Notes: generated from the sequence alone by a model not told the origin. A stretch of 64,000 nt of DNA from Haloarcula sebkhae (GCF_014647415.1 NZ_BMPD01000003.1:372001-436000), one strand, 5' to 3'; shown: positions 35,358 to 46,833, counted from the first letter of the stretch. Program-made: numbers and translations.

Positions 35358-36368
35358 ATGGCCGTAGCCATTTTGACACACGACGCCTTCCCCGACCGAG
35401 CCAAGACGGCGGTCGGGTTGTTGCGGTACGGTGACCGAACGGTGGAAGCACTTGTCGACCGCGAGCGGGCCGGCCAGCGCGTCCACGATTCGCTGCCGGA
35501 CGTGCAGGACGCCCCGATTGTCGCGTCGATGGCCGATGCACCCGATGTCGACGCGCTCGTCATCGGCATCTCGCCCATCGGCGGCGAGTTCGACGAGTCC
35601 TGGCGAGAGGATGTCCGCACGGCGCTCGAACGCGGCTGTGACGTGTACTCGGGACTGCACGACTTTCTGGCTGACGACGAGGAGTTCGCCCGCCTCGCCG
35701 AGGAACACGACGCCGAACTGCACGACCTCCGCAAACCGCCGGAGGATCTGACCGTGGCAGCGGGGACCGCCGGCGATGTCGACGCGACGGTTGTCACGAC
35801 CGTTGGGACCGACTGCTCGACGGGGAAAATGACTGCCTCGTTCGAGATCCGTGACGCGGCGCGGGAGCGCGGCCTCGACGCCGCGGTCGTCCCGACCGGC
35901 CAGACCGGCATCGCCATCTCCGACCGGGGTATCGTCATCGACCGCGTCATCGCCGACTACGCCGCCGGCGCGGTCGAACGGCTAGTCGAAGAAGCGCAGG
36001 CGGCGGACCTCCTCGTCGTCGAAGGGCAGGGCGCGCTGGCCCATCCGGCCTATTCGGGTGTGACGACGAGCATCCTCCACGGGTCGGTCCCGGATGCGCT
36101 CGTCATGTGTCACGAAGCCGGCCGGGAAGTCATCCACGGCTACGAGTCGTTCGATATTCCGCCGCTTCCCGAGTACGTCGACATCTACGAGCGTCTGGCC
36201 GCGCCCATCTCGGACGCGTCCGTCGTCGCGGGCATGTTGAATACGCGCCACCTCGACGACGGTGCGGCCGCGGATGCCGTCGCAGGATACAGCGACGCTC
36301 TGGACGCACCGGCGACTGACCCGGTCCGCCACGGCGTCTCCGACGAGGTACTGGACGCCATCCTATGA
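35358..36368 (+). CDS. dgcN: DUF1611 family protein, DgcN-like (D-glutamate N-acetyltransferase)
   Basis: A 336-residue DUF1611 protein. An N-terminal Rossmann-like part (about 1-140) precedes a P-loop domain with GTDCSTGKMTAS (about 153-164), the diagnostic nucleotide-binding motif. Later come TGQTGIAISDRGI and LLVVEGQGALAHPAYSGV, also family hallmarks. In marine bacteria DgcN acetylates D-glutamate, and the partner DgcA racemises N-acetyl-D-glutamate. Here the stop overlaps the next gene, a DgcA-type epimerase, by 4 bp, giving the same pair. Biochemistry in haloarchaea is inferred. Confidence 0.8.
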   Translation: MAVAILTHDAFPDRAKTAVGLLRYGDRTVEALVDRERAGQRVHDSLPDVQDAPIVASMADAPDVDALVIGISPIGGEFDESWREDVRTALERGCDVYSGLHDFLADDEEFARLAEEHDAELHDLRKPPEDLTVAAGTAGDVDATVVTTVGTDCSTGKMTASFEIRDAARERGLDAAVVPTGQTGIAISDRGIVIDRVIADYAAGAVERLVEEAQAADLLVVEGQGALAHPAYSGVTTSILHGSVPDALVMCHEAGREVIHGYESFDIPPLPEYVDIYERLAAPISDASVVAGMLNTRHLDDGAAADAVAGYSDALDAPATDPVRHGVSDEVLDAIL

Positions 36369-37402
36369 ACTGGCGCGTCGATTGCCACGACCTGCCGCTG
36401 TCGACCCCGTTCGGCATCTCGCGGGAGACCAGCGAGACCAGCGAGACCGTCGCGGTCGAACTCACCCACGAGGGAACCACCGGTATTGGGGCCGTTACGC
36501 CGTCCGCGTACTACAACGAGAGCGCTCGGTCGGTGGCTGAAACGCTGCCCTCGCTCTGTGAGACCGTCGACCGCATCGGCGACCCACACGCCCAGCAACG
36601 TATCGAACGGGAACTCGCCGAGCGAGCGCCGGACCAGCCCGCCGCTCGGATGGCACTCTCTATCGCCGTCCACGACCTCGCCGCTCGGCAACTGGCCCTG
36701 CCGCTGTACCGCCAGTGGGGGCTCGACCCCGACGCGGTTCCGCCGACCACCTACACGGTCGGCATCGACTCGCCCGAGCGGATGGCCGAGAAAGCAAGGG
36801 AGGCGGCCAACAGCGGCTTCGGCCACCTGAAAGTCAAACTCGGGACCGACGACGACCGGGCGCGACTGGACGCGGTCCGGGACGCTGTTTCCGACGCCGA
36901 GATACGCGTCGACGCCAACGCCGCCTGGACCGCACAGGAAGCTATCGACAATGCGGACTGGCTTGCCGACGCTGGCGTCACGATGCTTGAACAGCCCGTT
37001 GGGGCCGACGACATCGACGGCCTCCGCCGCGTGACCGACGCGACCGGGATTCCCGTCGCTGCCGACGAGTCCTGCGTGACTGCGTCGGACGTGCCGCGGG
37101 TCGCTGACGCCTGTGATATCGTCAACGCCAAACTCGTCAAATGCGGCGGCCTCCGGCCCGCAACCCGACTGCTCAACGCCGCCGACGCCCACGGCCTTGG
37201 GTTGATGCTCGGATGTATGGTCGAATCAAACGCCAGCATCGCCGCGGCGGTCCACCTCGCGCCGTTAGTCGACTACGTCGACCTCGACGGGGCGCTCTTG
37301 CTTGAATCAGACCCCTACGCCGGCGTGCCGCTCGACGGCGATGTGTTCGACCTCACTGCAGTGTCGGCCGGCACCGGGGTTCGACGGATGCGAGACGCGT
37401 AG
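36365..37402 (+). CDS. dgcA: Enolase-superfamily dipeptide epimerase, DgcA-like
   Basis: A 345-residue muconate-lactonising-type enzyme. Catalytic features are clear: KVKLG (the two Lys), metal ligands VDANAAW, MLEQPV and AADES, the second Lys in NAKLVKCGG, and DLDGALLL. These fit L-Ala-D/L-Glu epimerase or N-acetyl-D-glutamate racemase. Near the N-terminus a 9-bp slippage repeat encodes RETSETSETV (DNA about 36424-36450). It starts inside the DUF1611 stop codon. A poly-A/T run at 37420-37426 marks the end shared with the convergent peroxiredoxin gene. Confidence 0.83.
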   Translation: MNWRVDCHDLPLSTPFGISRETSETSETVAVELTHEGTTGIGAVTPSAYYNESARSVAETLPSLCETVDRIGDPHAQQRIERELAERAPDQPAARMALSIAVHDLAARQLALPLYRQWGLDPDAVPPTTYTVGIDSPERMAEKAREAANSGFGHLKVKLGTDDDRARLDAVRDAVSDAEIRVDANAAWTAQEAIDNADWLADAGVTMLEQPVGADDIDGLRRVTDATGIPVAADESCVTASDVPRVADACDIVNAKLVKCGGLRPATRLLNAADAHGLGLMLGCMVESNASIAAAVHLAPLVDYVDLDGALLLESDPYAGVPLDGDVFDLTAVSAGTGVRRMRDA

Positions 37403-37446
37403 CTGCGTAGTCGCACAATAAAAAATCAGGTTCGCCCGGTGACTGC

Positions 37447-37920
37447 TTACGCCGACTTGACGGCGTCCAGCAGCTCTTCGTAGTCCGGCTCGTTGGTCGG
37501 GTCGTCGGCGACCCAGCTGTAGGCGACCTCGCCGTCGTCGTCGACGACGAACACGGCGCGGTTCGAGACGCCGAGCAGCCCGAGGTCTTCGATGTCGATT
37601 TCGAGGCCGTAGTCCTGAATCGCCGACCGGCCCATGTCACTGAGCAGGTCGAACTCCAGCCCGTGCTCGTCGCGGAAGGAGTTCAGCGAGAACGCCGAGT
37701 CGGCGCTGAGGCCGAGGACCGTCGCGCCGGCGTCGTGGAAGTCCCCGAGGTGCTCCTGCAGGGCCACCATCTCGTTGGAGCACGGCGGTGTGAACGCGCC
37801 CGGGAAGAAGGCAAGCACGACCGGTCCGTCGCCCAGGTGGTCGCTCAGTTCGAAGTCCTCTACCTCACCGTTCGCGATTGTCGCCGAGATGTCCGGCGCT
37901 GTGTCGCCTGTGGATACCAT
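37447..37920 (-). CDS. Peroxiredoxin (AhpE/BCP-like)
   Basis: A 157-residue thiol peroxidase reducing peroxides. The peroxidatic Cys lies in FFPGAFTPPCSNEM, the PxxxTxxC motif (Cys near 47), and the conserved Arg region is GVSNRAVFVVDDDG. No second conserved Cys is present, so it is a 1-Cys or externally resolved type. ATG at 37920 is preferred to the GTG just upstream. Single gene, convergent with dgcA. Confidence 0.9.
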   Translation of the reverse strand: MVSTGDTAPDISATIANGEVEDFELSDHLGDGPVVLAFFPGAFTPPCSNEMVALQEHLGDFHDAGATVLGLSADSAFSLNSFRDEHGLEFDLLSDMGRSAIQDYGLEIDIEDLGLLGVSNRAVFVVDDDGEVAYSWVADDPTNEPDYEELLDAVKSA

Positions 37921-38001
37921 CACCCGAATATAACGGCGTCAGCCGAATAAATACCCGCCATCCGGCAGGGGATTCCCGGCGCGCTAGCAGGAGCAGGCTG
38001 C

Positions 38002-39948
38002 TTACAGCCACTCCTCGAAGGAATGGTGTTCGCGGCTCGCCGCAATGTAGTCCCGTTGCATCGACTCGATGGCTGTCGAGAGGTCATCGCCGTCGTCGAT
38101 GTACTCGCGGACACGGGCGATTTTCCAGTCGCTCGGGGTCATACCGGCTTCGTAGCGGGCTTCAATCGGGTCGAGATACTCGTCGATGCGAGCCTCGGGC
38201 ACGCCCTGCTCGGCCAGCCCCAGACGGGCGTACTGGAAAACCTCGTCGTAGATGTCGTCGTGATCGACCGTCCGCTCGCCCTCGGCCGTCACCCACGAGA
38301 GGTCTGCGTCGGAGCCGTCCTGTGCGGCGCTGTAGAAACTCCGCTTGGCCTCCTGCCACGGTAGTTCCGCGGCGGGGTGGTCGGCGACGACTAGCCCGCG
38401 GATGAGGCCGACCGTCAGCGCCTGCAGCCCGATCATGTCCTTGGCGTGAGGCTGGGTCGGGAGCGGGCGGTACTCGATGCGGAGCGACTTTTCAGTGCTG
38501 GCTCCCTCGACCGGGGTTCCGCCGGCGACACAGCGGAGCCAGCGCCAGTAGGTCCCGCGCTTGTGGTCGAACTCCCAGAACTCGTCTTCGAACCCGGTCC
38601 GGTCGTCGTCATGCAGGAACTCCCGCAGGAACGGCGCGAACAGGTCGTCGTCGACGACACGGCCGACAACGTCCGTCGTGTCGTCGAGGTCCCGCGGGAC
38701 CCGGACTTTCGGATTCTCGCTGGTGTTGACCGACTGCTCAAAGGCCGCGATGCGGAGTTCGTGGTGGGTGTTCGCACAGAGCCACTCGCCGTCGGTATCA
38801 CCATACATGTCCGCGGGGAGGAACGGCGAGTTCACCGACAGCGCAAGCAGCGGCCCGAGCGTCCGGATCGCGGCGTTGTAGTACTCGGAGAATGCCTCGG
38901 CGTCCGGGATCTGGAGGTGGGGCTGGATCGAGGTGGCCAGCGACTCGAACAGAATCGTCGGGAACGACCCGCTGTACCCCGGCACGTCGAAGTCGATGCT
39001 GCCGCCGGCGTGGTCGAGCGCCTCGTTGTCCAGCGCCACGTATCTGGGGGCCTGCCGCATGTTGTCCGCGAGGACGACGCCGTCGTTCGTCTCGTGCGCC
39101 GAGAGGTACTGCTCGCTACCTTCCTCGGGTGGGATGGTCCACATCGCGTCGAGGACGAGTTCGCAGTTGTGCTTGCTCGCTTGCTGGCGGGCCTGCTTCG
39201 TCTGCATCTCCACCGCCGTCGTCTGGACTTCCATTCCCGTCTCGTCGAAACTGTTCGGCTCGGTGTTGACCTCGGCGTTGTGCAGGCCCAGTTCCTTGTT
39301 GGCCTCCCCCTCGAACACCACGTCGGGTAAGGGGGTCAGCCGTCCATTCCAGTCCTCGGGGTCCATGTACGGTTCGTCACTTTCTTCCTCGACTGACGAC
39401 TCGACGGCCGGTTCGGCCTCTTCCTCCTCTGGCGTCTCCGGTTCGTCCTCGGCCAGCGGACTGTCCGGGTCGATGTCGAGCGACGGTCCCTCTCCGGGAC
39501 CGAAAGAATCCTCGGGCTCGTCGGCGGTTTCGCCAGCATTCTGGTCCGGAGACGCATCGCCGCCGGGTTCCAGTGGATTGCTATCGTCTGGCTCCAGTGA
39601 CGCCCCGTCGCCGTTTGGTTCCAGTGATGCGCCACCACCGCCTTCTGGTTCCGCTGGCGCGTCGAGTGACCCGCTCCAGGCCGCGCTGCCCGATCCGCTC
39701 AGGTCGTCGTTCAGATCCTCTTCGGTGGCTTCCTCGCTGCCTTCCCCATCGTCCGGTTCGGGCGGGTCCGGCTCCGCATTAATCGCGTACAGTTCGATCT
39801 CCAGGCCGACGGAGAACGCCTCGTTGTCGAACTCCCCGGCCTCGATGGCCTTCCGGAGCCGCATCGCCTGTTCGTCGACCCGCTCAGTGAACGCCGCGGC
39901 AGTCTCGTCAGCGAGCGACCGGGTCACCAGGTCGACGATATCGTCCAT
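38002..39948 (-). CDS. Glutamate-cysteine-ligase-like (GCS2 family) protein with acidic insert
   Basis: A 648-residue carboxylate-amine ligase-like protein. The first fold part (to about residue 57, SVGLEIELYAIN) is interrupted by about 140 residues of Gly/Asp/Glu/Pro/Ser low complexity with SLEPNGDG/SLEPDDSN/PLEPGGD repeats. The fold then resumes at LPDVVFEGEANKELGLHNAEVNTEP and continues with LRIEYRPLPTQPHAKD. GCS2 relatives make γ-glutamylcysteine, but this may be a different ligase. The rest is well formed, so the insert is probably a disordered surface loop. Confidence 0.8.
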   Translation of the reverse strand: MDDIVDLVTRSLADETAAAFTERVDEQAMRLRKAIEAGEFDNEAFSVGLEIELYAINAEPDPPEPDDGEGSEEATEEDLNDDLSGSGSAAWSGSLDAPAEPEGGGGASLEPNGDGASLEPDDSNPLEPGGDASPDQNAGETADEPEDSFGPGEGPSLDIDPDSPLAEDEPETPEEEEAEPAVESSVEEESDEPYMDPEDWNGRLTPLPDVVFEGEANKELGLHNAEVNTEPNSFDETGMEVQTTAVEMQTKQARQQASKHNCELVLDAMWTIPPEEGSEQYLSAHETNDGVVLADNMRQAPRYVALDNEALDHAGGSIDFDVPGYSGSFPTILFESLATSIQPHLQIPDAEAFSEYYNAAIRTLGPLLALSVNSPFLPADMYGDTDGEWLCANTHHELRIAAFEQSVNTSENPKVRVPRDLDDTTDVVGRVVDDDLFAPFLREFLHDDDRTGFEDEFWEFDHKRGTYWRWLRCVAGGTPVEGASTEKSLRIEYRPLPTQPHAKDMIGLQALTVGLIRGLVVADHPAAELPWQEAKRSFYSAAQDGSDADLSWVTAEGERTVDHDDIYDEVFQYARLGLAEQGVPEARIDEYLDPIEARYEAGMTPSDWKIARVREYIDDGDDLSTAIESMQRDYIAASREHHSFEEWL

Positions 39949-40005
39949 GCTCGGTACTGTGTGGGTTCTTCCACTATAAGTGACCCGTCGTTGTCCGACG
40001 GGACG

Positions 40006-40518
40006 TTACTCGAAGAGGTCTTCGTGGCGGGCCGCGAGGTTCGCGTAATCGCCGGAGCTGAACGCCTCGAACACTTCGTTGGGATCGATAGTGGTCTCGG
40101 ACAACGGTGTCACTGTGGCCGGACTTCCGCGGACAAAGGACTCCGCGGGGACCTCGTAGCCCGGTGGGACGACCGTTCCCATCGCGACGATAGAGCCCTC
40201 GCCGATGGTGGCGTCGCTGACCGTCGAATTGAACCCGACGAGCGCCCCGTCCTTGACCGCTGCATCGTTGAGGACGGCCCCGTGGCCGACCATCACCTTC
40301 TCGCCGACGGTCGAGGCGTGGACGATGGCCCCGTCACCGATCGCCGATTCGCGGCCTACCTCGACAGGGGCTACGTCGCCACGCAACACGACACCGGGCC
40401 AGACGTTCGCGTTCGGGCCGACGGTGACATCACCCACCAGTGTCGCCTCGCGGCTGACGTGGGCGTATCCGTGGATGTCAGGTGTGGCTCCTTCGAACTC
40501 GTACTCTCGGCTGTCCAT
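40006..40518 (-). CDS. γ-carbonic-anhydrase-like left-handed β-helix protein lacking one zinc His
   Basis: A 170-residue hexapeptide-repeat protein (repeats from about 25 to 125) of the γ-class carbonic anhydrase/PaaY group. LRGDVAPVEVG holds the conserved Arg46 and Asp48; zinc ligands His67 (AIVHA) and His79 (MVGHGA) are present, but the third, which should follow five residues later, is Asn84 (VLNDAA). This weakens or abolishes zinc-dependent hydration, so a different activity or a structural role is possible. It is convergent with nothing; the next minus gene starts 110 bp away. Confidence 0.85.
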   Translation of the reverse strand: MDSREYEFEGATPDIHGYAHVSREATLVGDVTVGPNANVWPGVVLRGDVAPVEVGRESAIGDGAIVHASTVGEKVMVGHGAVLNDAAVKDGALVGFNSTVSDATIGEGSIVAMGTVVPPGYEVPAESFVRGSPATVTPLSETTIDPNEVFEAFSSGDYANLAARHEDLFE

Positions 40519-40628
40519 ACTGCCACCATCGTATCGGCCGCTCGAAAAGATACCGGTCAGAACGGGGTGGTACCGGTCGTATAGCCGCTGTCGCGTCCGT
40601 CCTCACTGCACCTGCCAGCGATACAGCA

Positions 40629-41060
40629 CTATTCGATGTGGACGACGAGAACGGGGACGGGTGCGCTCTGCACGACGCGCTCGGTGACGCTCCCGAGATT
40701 AGCGACCCGGTCCCGTCCGGTTCGGCCGTGGGTGCCCATCACAATGAGGTCGATGTCCTCCTCCTCGGCGTAGTCGGTGATCGTCTTGTGGGGAATCCCC
40801 TCCGCCATGGTCGTGATGACCTCGACGCCGGCCTCCTCGCCGCCGACCACGATGTCGTCGAGCGCGACTTCGCCCTCTTCCTCCAGCGACTGCCGAACCT
40901 CGTCCTGATTGGCCTTGTCGGCCGCGACGTACAGCCGTCTGTCCACGACGTACAGCCCGTGGAGGGTCGCGTCGTTGTCGCGCGCGATCGAGGTGGCGTG
41001 TGCGAGCGTCTCCGTCGTTCCCGAACTGCCGTCTGTGGCTACGAGCACCGAATCGTACAT
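40629..41060 (-). CDS. Universal stress protein, UspA family
   Basis: A 143-residue single Usp domain: MYDSVLVATDGSSGTTET at the start and VMGTHGRTGRDRVANLGSVT at the ATP-binding G-2x-G-9x-G(S/T) motif. It is the ATP-binding type. Such proteins are numerous in haloarchaea and respond to stress or energy state. Single gene. Confidence 0.92.
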   Translation of the reverse strand: MYDSVLVATDGSSGTTETLAHATSIARDNDATLHGLYVVDRRLYVAADKANQDEVRQSLEEEGEVALDDIVVGGEEAGVEVITTMAEGIPHKTITDYAEEEDIDLIVMGTHGRTGRDRVANLGSVTERVVQSAPVPVLVVHIE

Positions 41061-41242
41061 ATCCGGCTTCTCATGCGAACTGTGCCCACATAGTACTCCC
41101 TATCACACTGACACGGTCCGTGACTGTCCAACCGACGGTGTAATCGTTTGATTCAGTTTCCGTCGTTCAGTGTATAACTGTTCTAACCATTATTTGTCAA
41201 CAGGAATACTTTTGCCAGTAGCTACCTATTAATTTCTATACG

Positions 41243-41809
41243 ATGCAGGGGAGCACGCAGCCAGACGGGACACGGGCAGAACTGTACGTTCGTTCACTAC
41301 TGCCCGACGGGCACACGCAGCAACAGGCTGCGGTCATCGATCGACTTCAGGGGCTGTCGGACACTGATGCTCTGTCAGATGTCTCTGTTCAGGTTATTGG
41401 TCGGCAGATACCGTCCACACCAGCGGAGGCACGGACCGAACTCGGGCTATTCGCACTCAACCGAGTTAGCGTCTTTCAGGAGTGGGCAAAACGCAACGGA
41501 TGTTCACTCGAACCTGCATTTCAGGTCCGGTCGGTTGACTCCGAAATATCGGGAGAGCAGTACCGGGCACTTGTGTTTCCGGTCCAACTATTAGCCGAGT
41601 ACAGCGGGTCGGAACTCAGGTGCGTGACGCCGCACACGACCGATGGAGAGACCGTCACTGTCATGGACCGGCTTACCATGATCGAAGGCGAGGAAGAATC
41701 GACGTTCGCATCGCTGGAACGGGCAAGCGCGGCACGGCCGCCGGCCCAGTCCGAGCTGTCGGCGGCCGACACCGCCGACGAGGATTCGGACCCACCGTTA
41801 CCAGAGTAA
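41243..41809 (+). CDS. Haloarchaeal HTH-annotated conserved protein
   Basis: A 188-residue protein starting [22 protein letters not shown] recall this family as widespread in haloarchaea and often labelled HTH-domain protein: [26 protein letters not shown], then [20 protein letters not shown] divergent helix-turn-helix may sit in the middle, but I cannot place it firmly. The C-terminal 30 residues are acidic. Upstream DNA is AT-rich. It ends 58 bp before thrS. Confidence 0.7.
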   Translation: MQGSTQPDGTRAELYVRSLLPDGHTQQQAAVIDRLQGLSDTDALSDVSVQVIGRQIPSTPAEARTELGLFALNRVSVFQEWAKRNGCSLEPAFQVRSVDSEISGEQYRALVFPVQLLAEYSGSELRCVTPHTTDGETVTVMDRLTMIEGEEESTFASLERASAARPPAQSELSAADTADEDSDPPLPE

Positions 41810-41867
41810 CGCCAGCGTCGCCCGCGTCTCAATACACTTATCCCCGGCCGCCGTCGTATCCTCGGGT

Positions 41868-43796
<1,929 letters not shown>

Positions 43797-43890
43797 CTGC
43801 TGTTCGCTCGGCCGACCCTTGCTGCCGATGTGCTGACTCCCGGGATGTGTCGGGCACGTCCTTTTAACCCCGGCGGGCGAGCCGACCTGT

Positions 43891-44931
43891 ATGACCACTG
43901 ACAGCGGTGAGTCGCGCGACACCATGCGGGGGCGCGCTGCGGGGGACACGCGACTCCTCTGGTTCCTCCTCGATGCGGACCGCTGGATCGTTACCGCCCT
44001 CCTCTCCGGTGTCCTATTTTTTGGGGTTCTCGCAGCCGGACACTTGCACCCCACACCGGCTATGACGCTGCTGACCCGTGGCGACCCGGTCGAAACGCTG
44101 TTCCAGGCACTGATTACGGGGACCATAACCGCCGTTACCCTGGTCCTGACACTGAATCAGCTCGTCCTGTCACAGGAACTCGGCGCGGTGGGCGATCAGC
44201 GCGAGCGGATGGACGGATCGATGCAGTTCCGCGCCGACGTGGCCGACGCCATCGACACGCCAGTCAGTCCGGCAGAGCCCTCAGCGTTCCTCCGGTCGCT
44301 GGTCCGCGGGACCGCCGAACGGGCCGAGAATGCCCAGAACGCCGCCGAGGAGGCGGCCCTCGATGACGACCTGTCGGCGTTACTGTCGAACTATCTGGCG
44401 GACGTGACGAGCAACGCCGACAGGGTCACCGACCAGCTCGACGGCGGGACCTTCGGCGAGTTCGATGTCGTCAAAGCCGCACTGAACTACAACTACTCCT
44501 GGAAGCTGTACGCCGGTCGCCGCATCCGGGAAGCCTACGCCGACGAACTCACTGACGAGGTTGACGACTCGCTTGCAGAACTCGTCGAGACGCTCGAACT
44601 GTTCGGCCCGGCCCGGGAACACTTCAAGACGCTGTATTTCCAGTGGGAACTGTCCGACCTCTCCCGGACGCTGCTGTACGTCGCCATCCCGGCGCTTACC
44701 GTCGCAATCACCTCGCTGTTGTTCCTCGACGTGCAGGATTTCGTCGGCGTCACAGCCGGCGTTTCCGACGCATTGTGGCTCCTCGCGGTGACGGCGACAG
44801 GGTCCTTGCTCCCGTTCACGGTCCTGATATCGTACGTCCTCCGTATCGTCACCATAACTAAGCGAACGCTCGCAATCGGCCCGTTCATCCTCCGCGAGAC
44901 GAACCGGAGTGTCGACGTCGACTGGGAGTGA
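43891..44931 (+). CDS. Four-helix membrane protein with large helical soluble domain
   Basis: A 346-residue protein. Two N-terminal membrane helices (about 33-55 and 70-95) and two C-terminal ones (about 262-285 and 292-318) flank a helical soluble domain of about 160 residues (EPSAFLRSLVRGTAERAENA..., YNYSWKLYAGRRIREAYADE). It looks like a conserved haloarchaeal family, but I do not recognise a function. It is followed 48 bp later by the lipid kinase gene on the same strand. Confidence 0.72.
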   Translation: MTTDSGESRDTMRGRAAGDTRLLWFLLDADRWIVTALLSGVLFFGVLAAGHLHPTPAMTLLTRGDPVETLFQALITGTITAVTLVLTLNQLVLSQELGAVGDQRERMDGSMQFRADVADAIDTPVSPAEPSAFLRSLVRGTAERAENAQNAAEEAALDDDLSALLSNYLADVTSNADRVTDQLDGGTFGEFDVVKAALNYNYSWKLYAGRRIREAYADELTDEVDDSLAELVETLELFGPAREHFKTLYFQWELSDLSRTLLYVAIPALTVAITSLLFLDVQDFVGVTAGVSDALWLLAVTATGSLLPFTVLISYVLRIVTITKRTLAIGPFILRETNRSVDVDWE

Positions 44932-44979
44932 CGCCGTCACATCACACCGTATAAGTGCCGGTCCGGACTCGCTAACACT

Positions 44980-45882
44980 ATGCAAATTGGCTCGCGTCGG
45001 TGTATCCTCAACCCCGTCAGCGGCGACGGCGAACACGCAGACTACGTGCCGCGGCTGATGGAAGCACGTGGGTTCGAGGTTTACCAAACCGAGGCGGCCG
45101 GCGACGCTGTCGAACTCGCCCGCGAAGCCGGCAGGGCCAAGGCATCTGAGGTTGCCGTCTGTGGCGGCGACGGGACGGTGAACGAGGTCGTTCGCGGGCT
45201 CGACGACGCTGACCACCTCGACTCGGTGACGCTGAGTGTTATTCCGGCTGGAACGGCGAACCTGCTGGCCGGGAACATCGGTGTCACGGACATCGAACAC
45301 GGCGTCGAAATCGCTGATGTCGGAGAGGCGCGGCCGGTCGACGTGGGTGTCGCCGGCGACGAACCGTTTCTGGTCTCCTGTATCGCTGGCCTCCCCGCAG
45401 ACGCCAGCGTTTCGACTCCGGGCGACCTCAAGGAGCGGTTCGGTACGCTGGCGTTTCTGCTCACCGGCGCACAGGAGGCGCTTCGCTTCGACGGGCTCGA
45501 CATCACTATCGCGGCTGTTGGCGAAGACGGGCCGTTCACCTGGTCCGGCGAGGCCACCTGCCTGCTGGTGGGCAACGCCCGCAAGTTTGTCGCCGAGGGT
45601 GGGCAGGCAAACATGGAAGACGGGCTGCTCGACGTGGCCATCGTCGAACAGATGCCCACGGGAAATCTCGTCGCGGAGGCTATCGGCCAGCGGCTGCTGG
45701 CGCTGGATACCGACGGGGTGACTCACGTTCGGGCGGACGAGATTACCGTCGACGGTCACGACGAGGCAATCACATTCAGCCGGGACGGCGAACTCAGTAC
45801 GCACGAGATGCTGTCGCTGTCGGTGCGTGAGACCACACTGACGCTGCGAGTCGGGCCGGGCTACGAGCCGAATCCTGAGTAG
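44980..45882 (+). CDS. Diacylglycerol/lipid kinase family protein (DAGK catalytic domain)
   Basis: A 300-residue ATP-dependent lipid kinase-like protein. LNPVSGDGEHADY is the first nucleotide motif, VAVCGGDGTVNEVVRG the diagnostic GGDGT, and LSVIPAGTANLLAGNIGV the third. The C-terminal β-sandwich ends with DGELSTHEMLSLS. It could phosphorylate an archaeal lipid or a polyprenol/sphingosine-like substrate. Located 52 bp before the 3' end of a convergent PspA-like gene. Confidence 0.9.
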   Translation: MQIGSRRCILNPVSGDGEHADYVPRLMEARGFEVYQTEAAGDAVELAREAGRAKASEVAVCGGDGTVNEVVRGLDDADHLDSVTLSVIPAGTANLLAGNIGVTDIEHGVEIADVGEARPVDVGVAGDEPFLVSCIAGLPADASVSTPGDLKERFGTLAFLLTGAQEALRFDGLDITIAAVGEDGPFTWSGEATCLLVGNARKFVAEGGQANMEDGLLDVAIVEQMPTGNLVAEAIGQRLLALDTDGVTHVRADEITVDGHDEAITFSRDGELSTHEMLSLSVRETTLTLRVGPGYEPNPE

Positions 45883-45933
45883 TGAGTTCTGGTGTACCGC
45901 TTCAAGAAAACCTGCGAGCGATCTTCTGCCCTA

Positions 45934-46773
45934 CTACTCGTCCTCTTTCAGTTCGTCCAGTTCCGACTCGACTTCGCTCTCGTCGACATCGACCTGCGTG
46001 CTTTCGTCGGCAAGTTCCTGTTCCAGTTCGGTTTCGGAGACGTCCGCGTCGCTCGATCCGCTGTCGCCGTCCTCGGCTTTCCCCATCTCGGCTTTCAGCG
46101 TGTCGAGTTCGGCATCGACAGACCCTTTCTGTCGGACTTCCTCAAGCTCCCGCTCCAGTGAACTCTCGTCCGATACCTGACTCTCGAGGACGCCGTCCTC
46201 GCGAAGTTCATCCATCGCCTGCGAGCGGGCTTCCATGTCCTCGGTACGTTCCTCCGCGCGCTCGATGGCCTGGTTGATGTCCTGCATCTCGTCGCCCGCG
46301 CCGGTCATCGCCTCGTTGACGCGCGCCGACGCCTTGGCGGCCTCGTGGCGAGCCTTCATCGTTTCCTTCTTCGTCCGGAACTGCTCGATCTGTTTCTGGA
46401 GTTCATCTTTCTGCTCGACCAGCTGATCTTGCTGGTTCTGTAAGTCCTGTATCTGGCCTTCTAGATCCTCGATCTGGCTCATCTTCTGCTTTTTCTTCTC
46501 CAGCGCCTGCCGAGCGAGGTCCTCGCGGTCCTGCTCGACGGCTTGGCGCGCCTGTTCGTTGTGCTTCTCGACGTTCTCTTCGAGGCGGCGTTTCTGAATT
46601 TCCAGTCGCTTCTTCTGGGTCGTCAGGTCCGCGATGCCCTGCTTGACGTCTTGCAGTTCGTCACGCAACTGCTCGTAGCTGTAGTCGAGGGTCTCTGTCG
46701 GGTCCTCCGCTCGGTTCAGGACGGCGTTGAGCTTCGAGCGGATGACGTACGACGCGCGCGAGAGGATTCCCAT
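45934..46773 (-). CDS. pspA: PspA/IM30 family membrane-associated coiled-coil protein
   Basis: A 279-residue ESCRT-III-like protein. It begins MGILSRASYVIRSKLNAVLNRAEDP, the amphipathic α0 and conserved PspA opening, then a long helical hairpin (about 30-190, rich in Gln/Lys/Glu). The last 90 residues are acidic and Ser/Asp-rich, which is typical for haloarchaea. PspA-type proteins maintain membrane integrity and are salt- or stress-induced in haloarchaea. Divergent from the hydrolase gene with 60 bp between starts. Confidence 0.92.
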   Translation of the reverse strand: MGILSRASYVIRSKLNAVLNRAEDPTETLDYSYEQLRDELQDVKQGIADLTTQKKRLEIQKRRLEENVEKHNEQARQAVEQDREDLARQALEKKKQKMSQIEDLEGQIQDLQNQQDQLVEQKDELQKQIEQFRTKKETMKARHEAAKASARVNEAMTGAGDEMQDINQAIERAEERTEDMEARSQAMDELREDGVLESQVSDESSLERELEEVRQKGSVDAELDTLKAEMGKAEDGDSGSSDADVSETELEQELADESTQVDVDESEVESELDELKEDE

Positions 46774-46833
46774 GTATGCGCATTGGTCTCTCCAACCTTA
46801 AATTTCTTACAGAGGGCTGGTGAGTGAACACGT

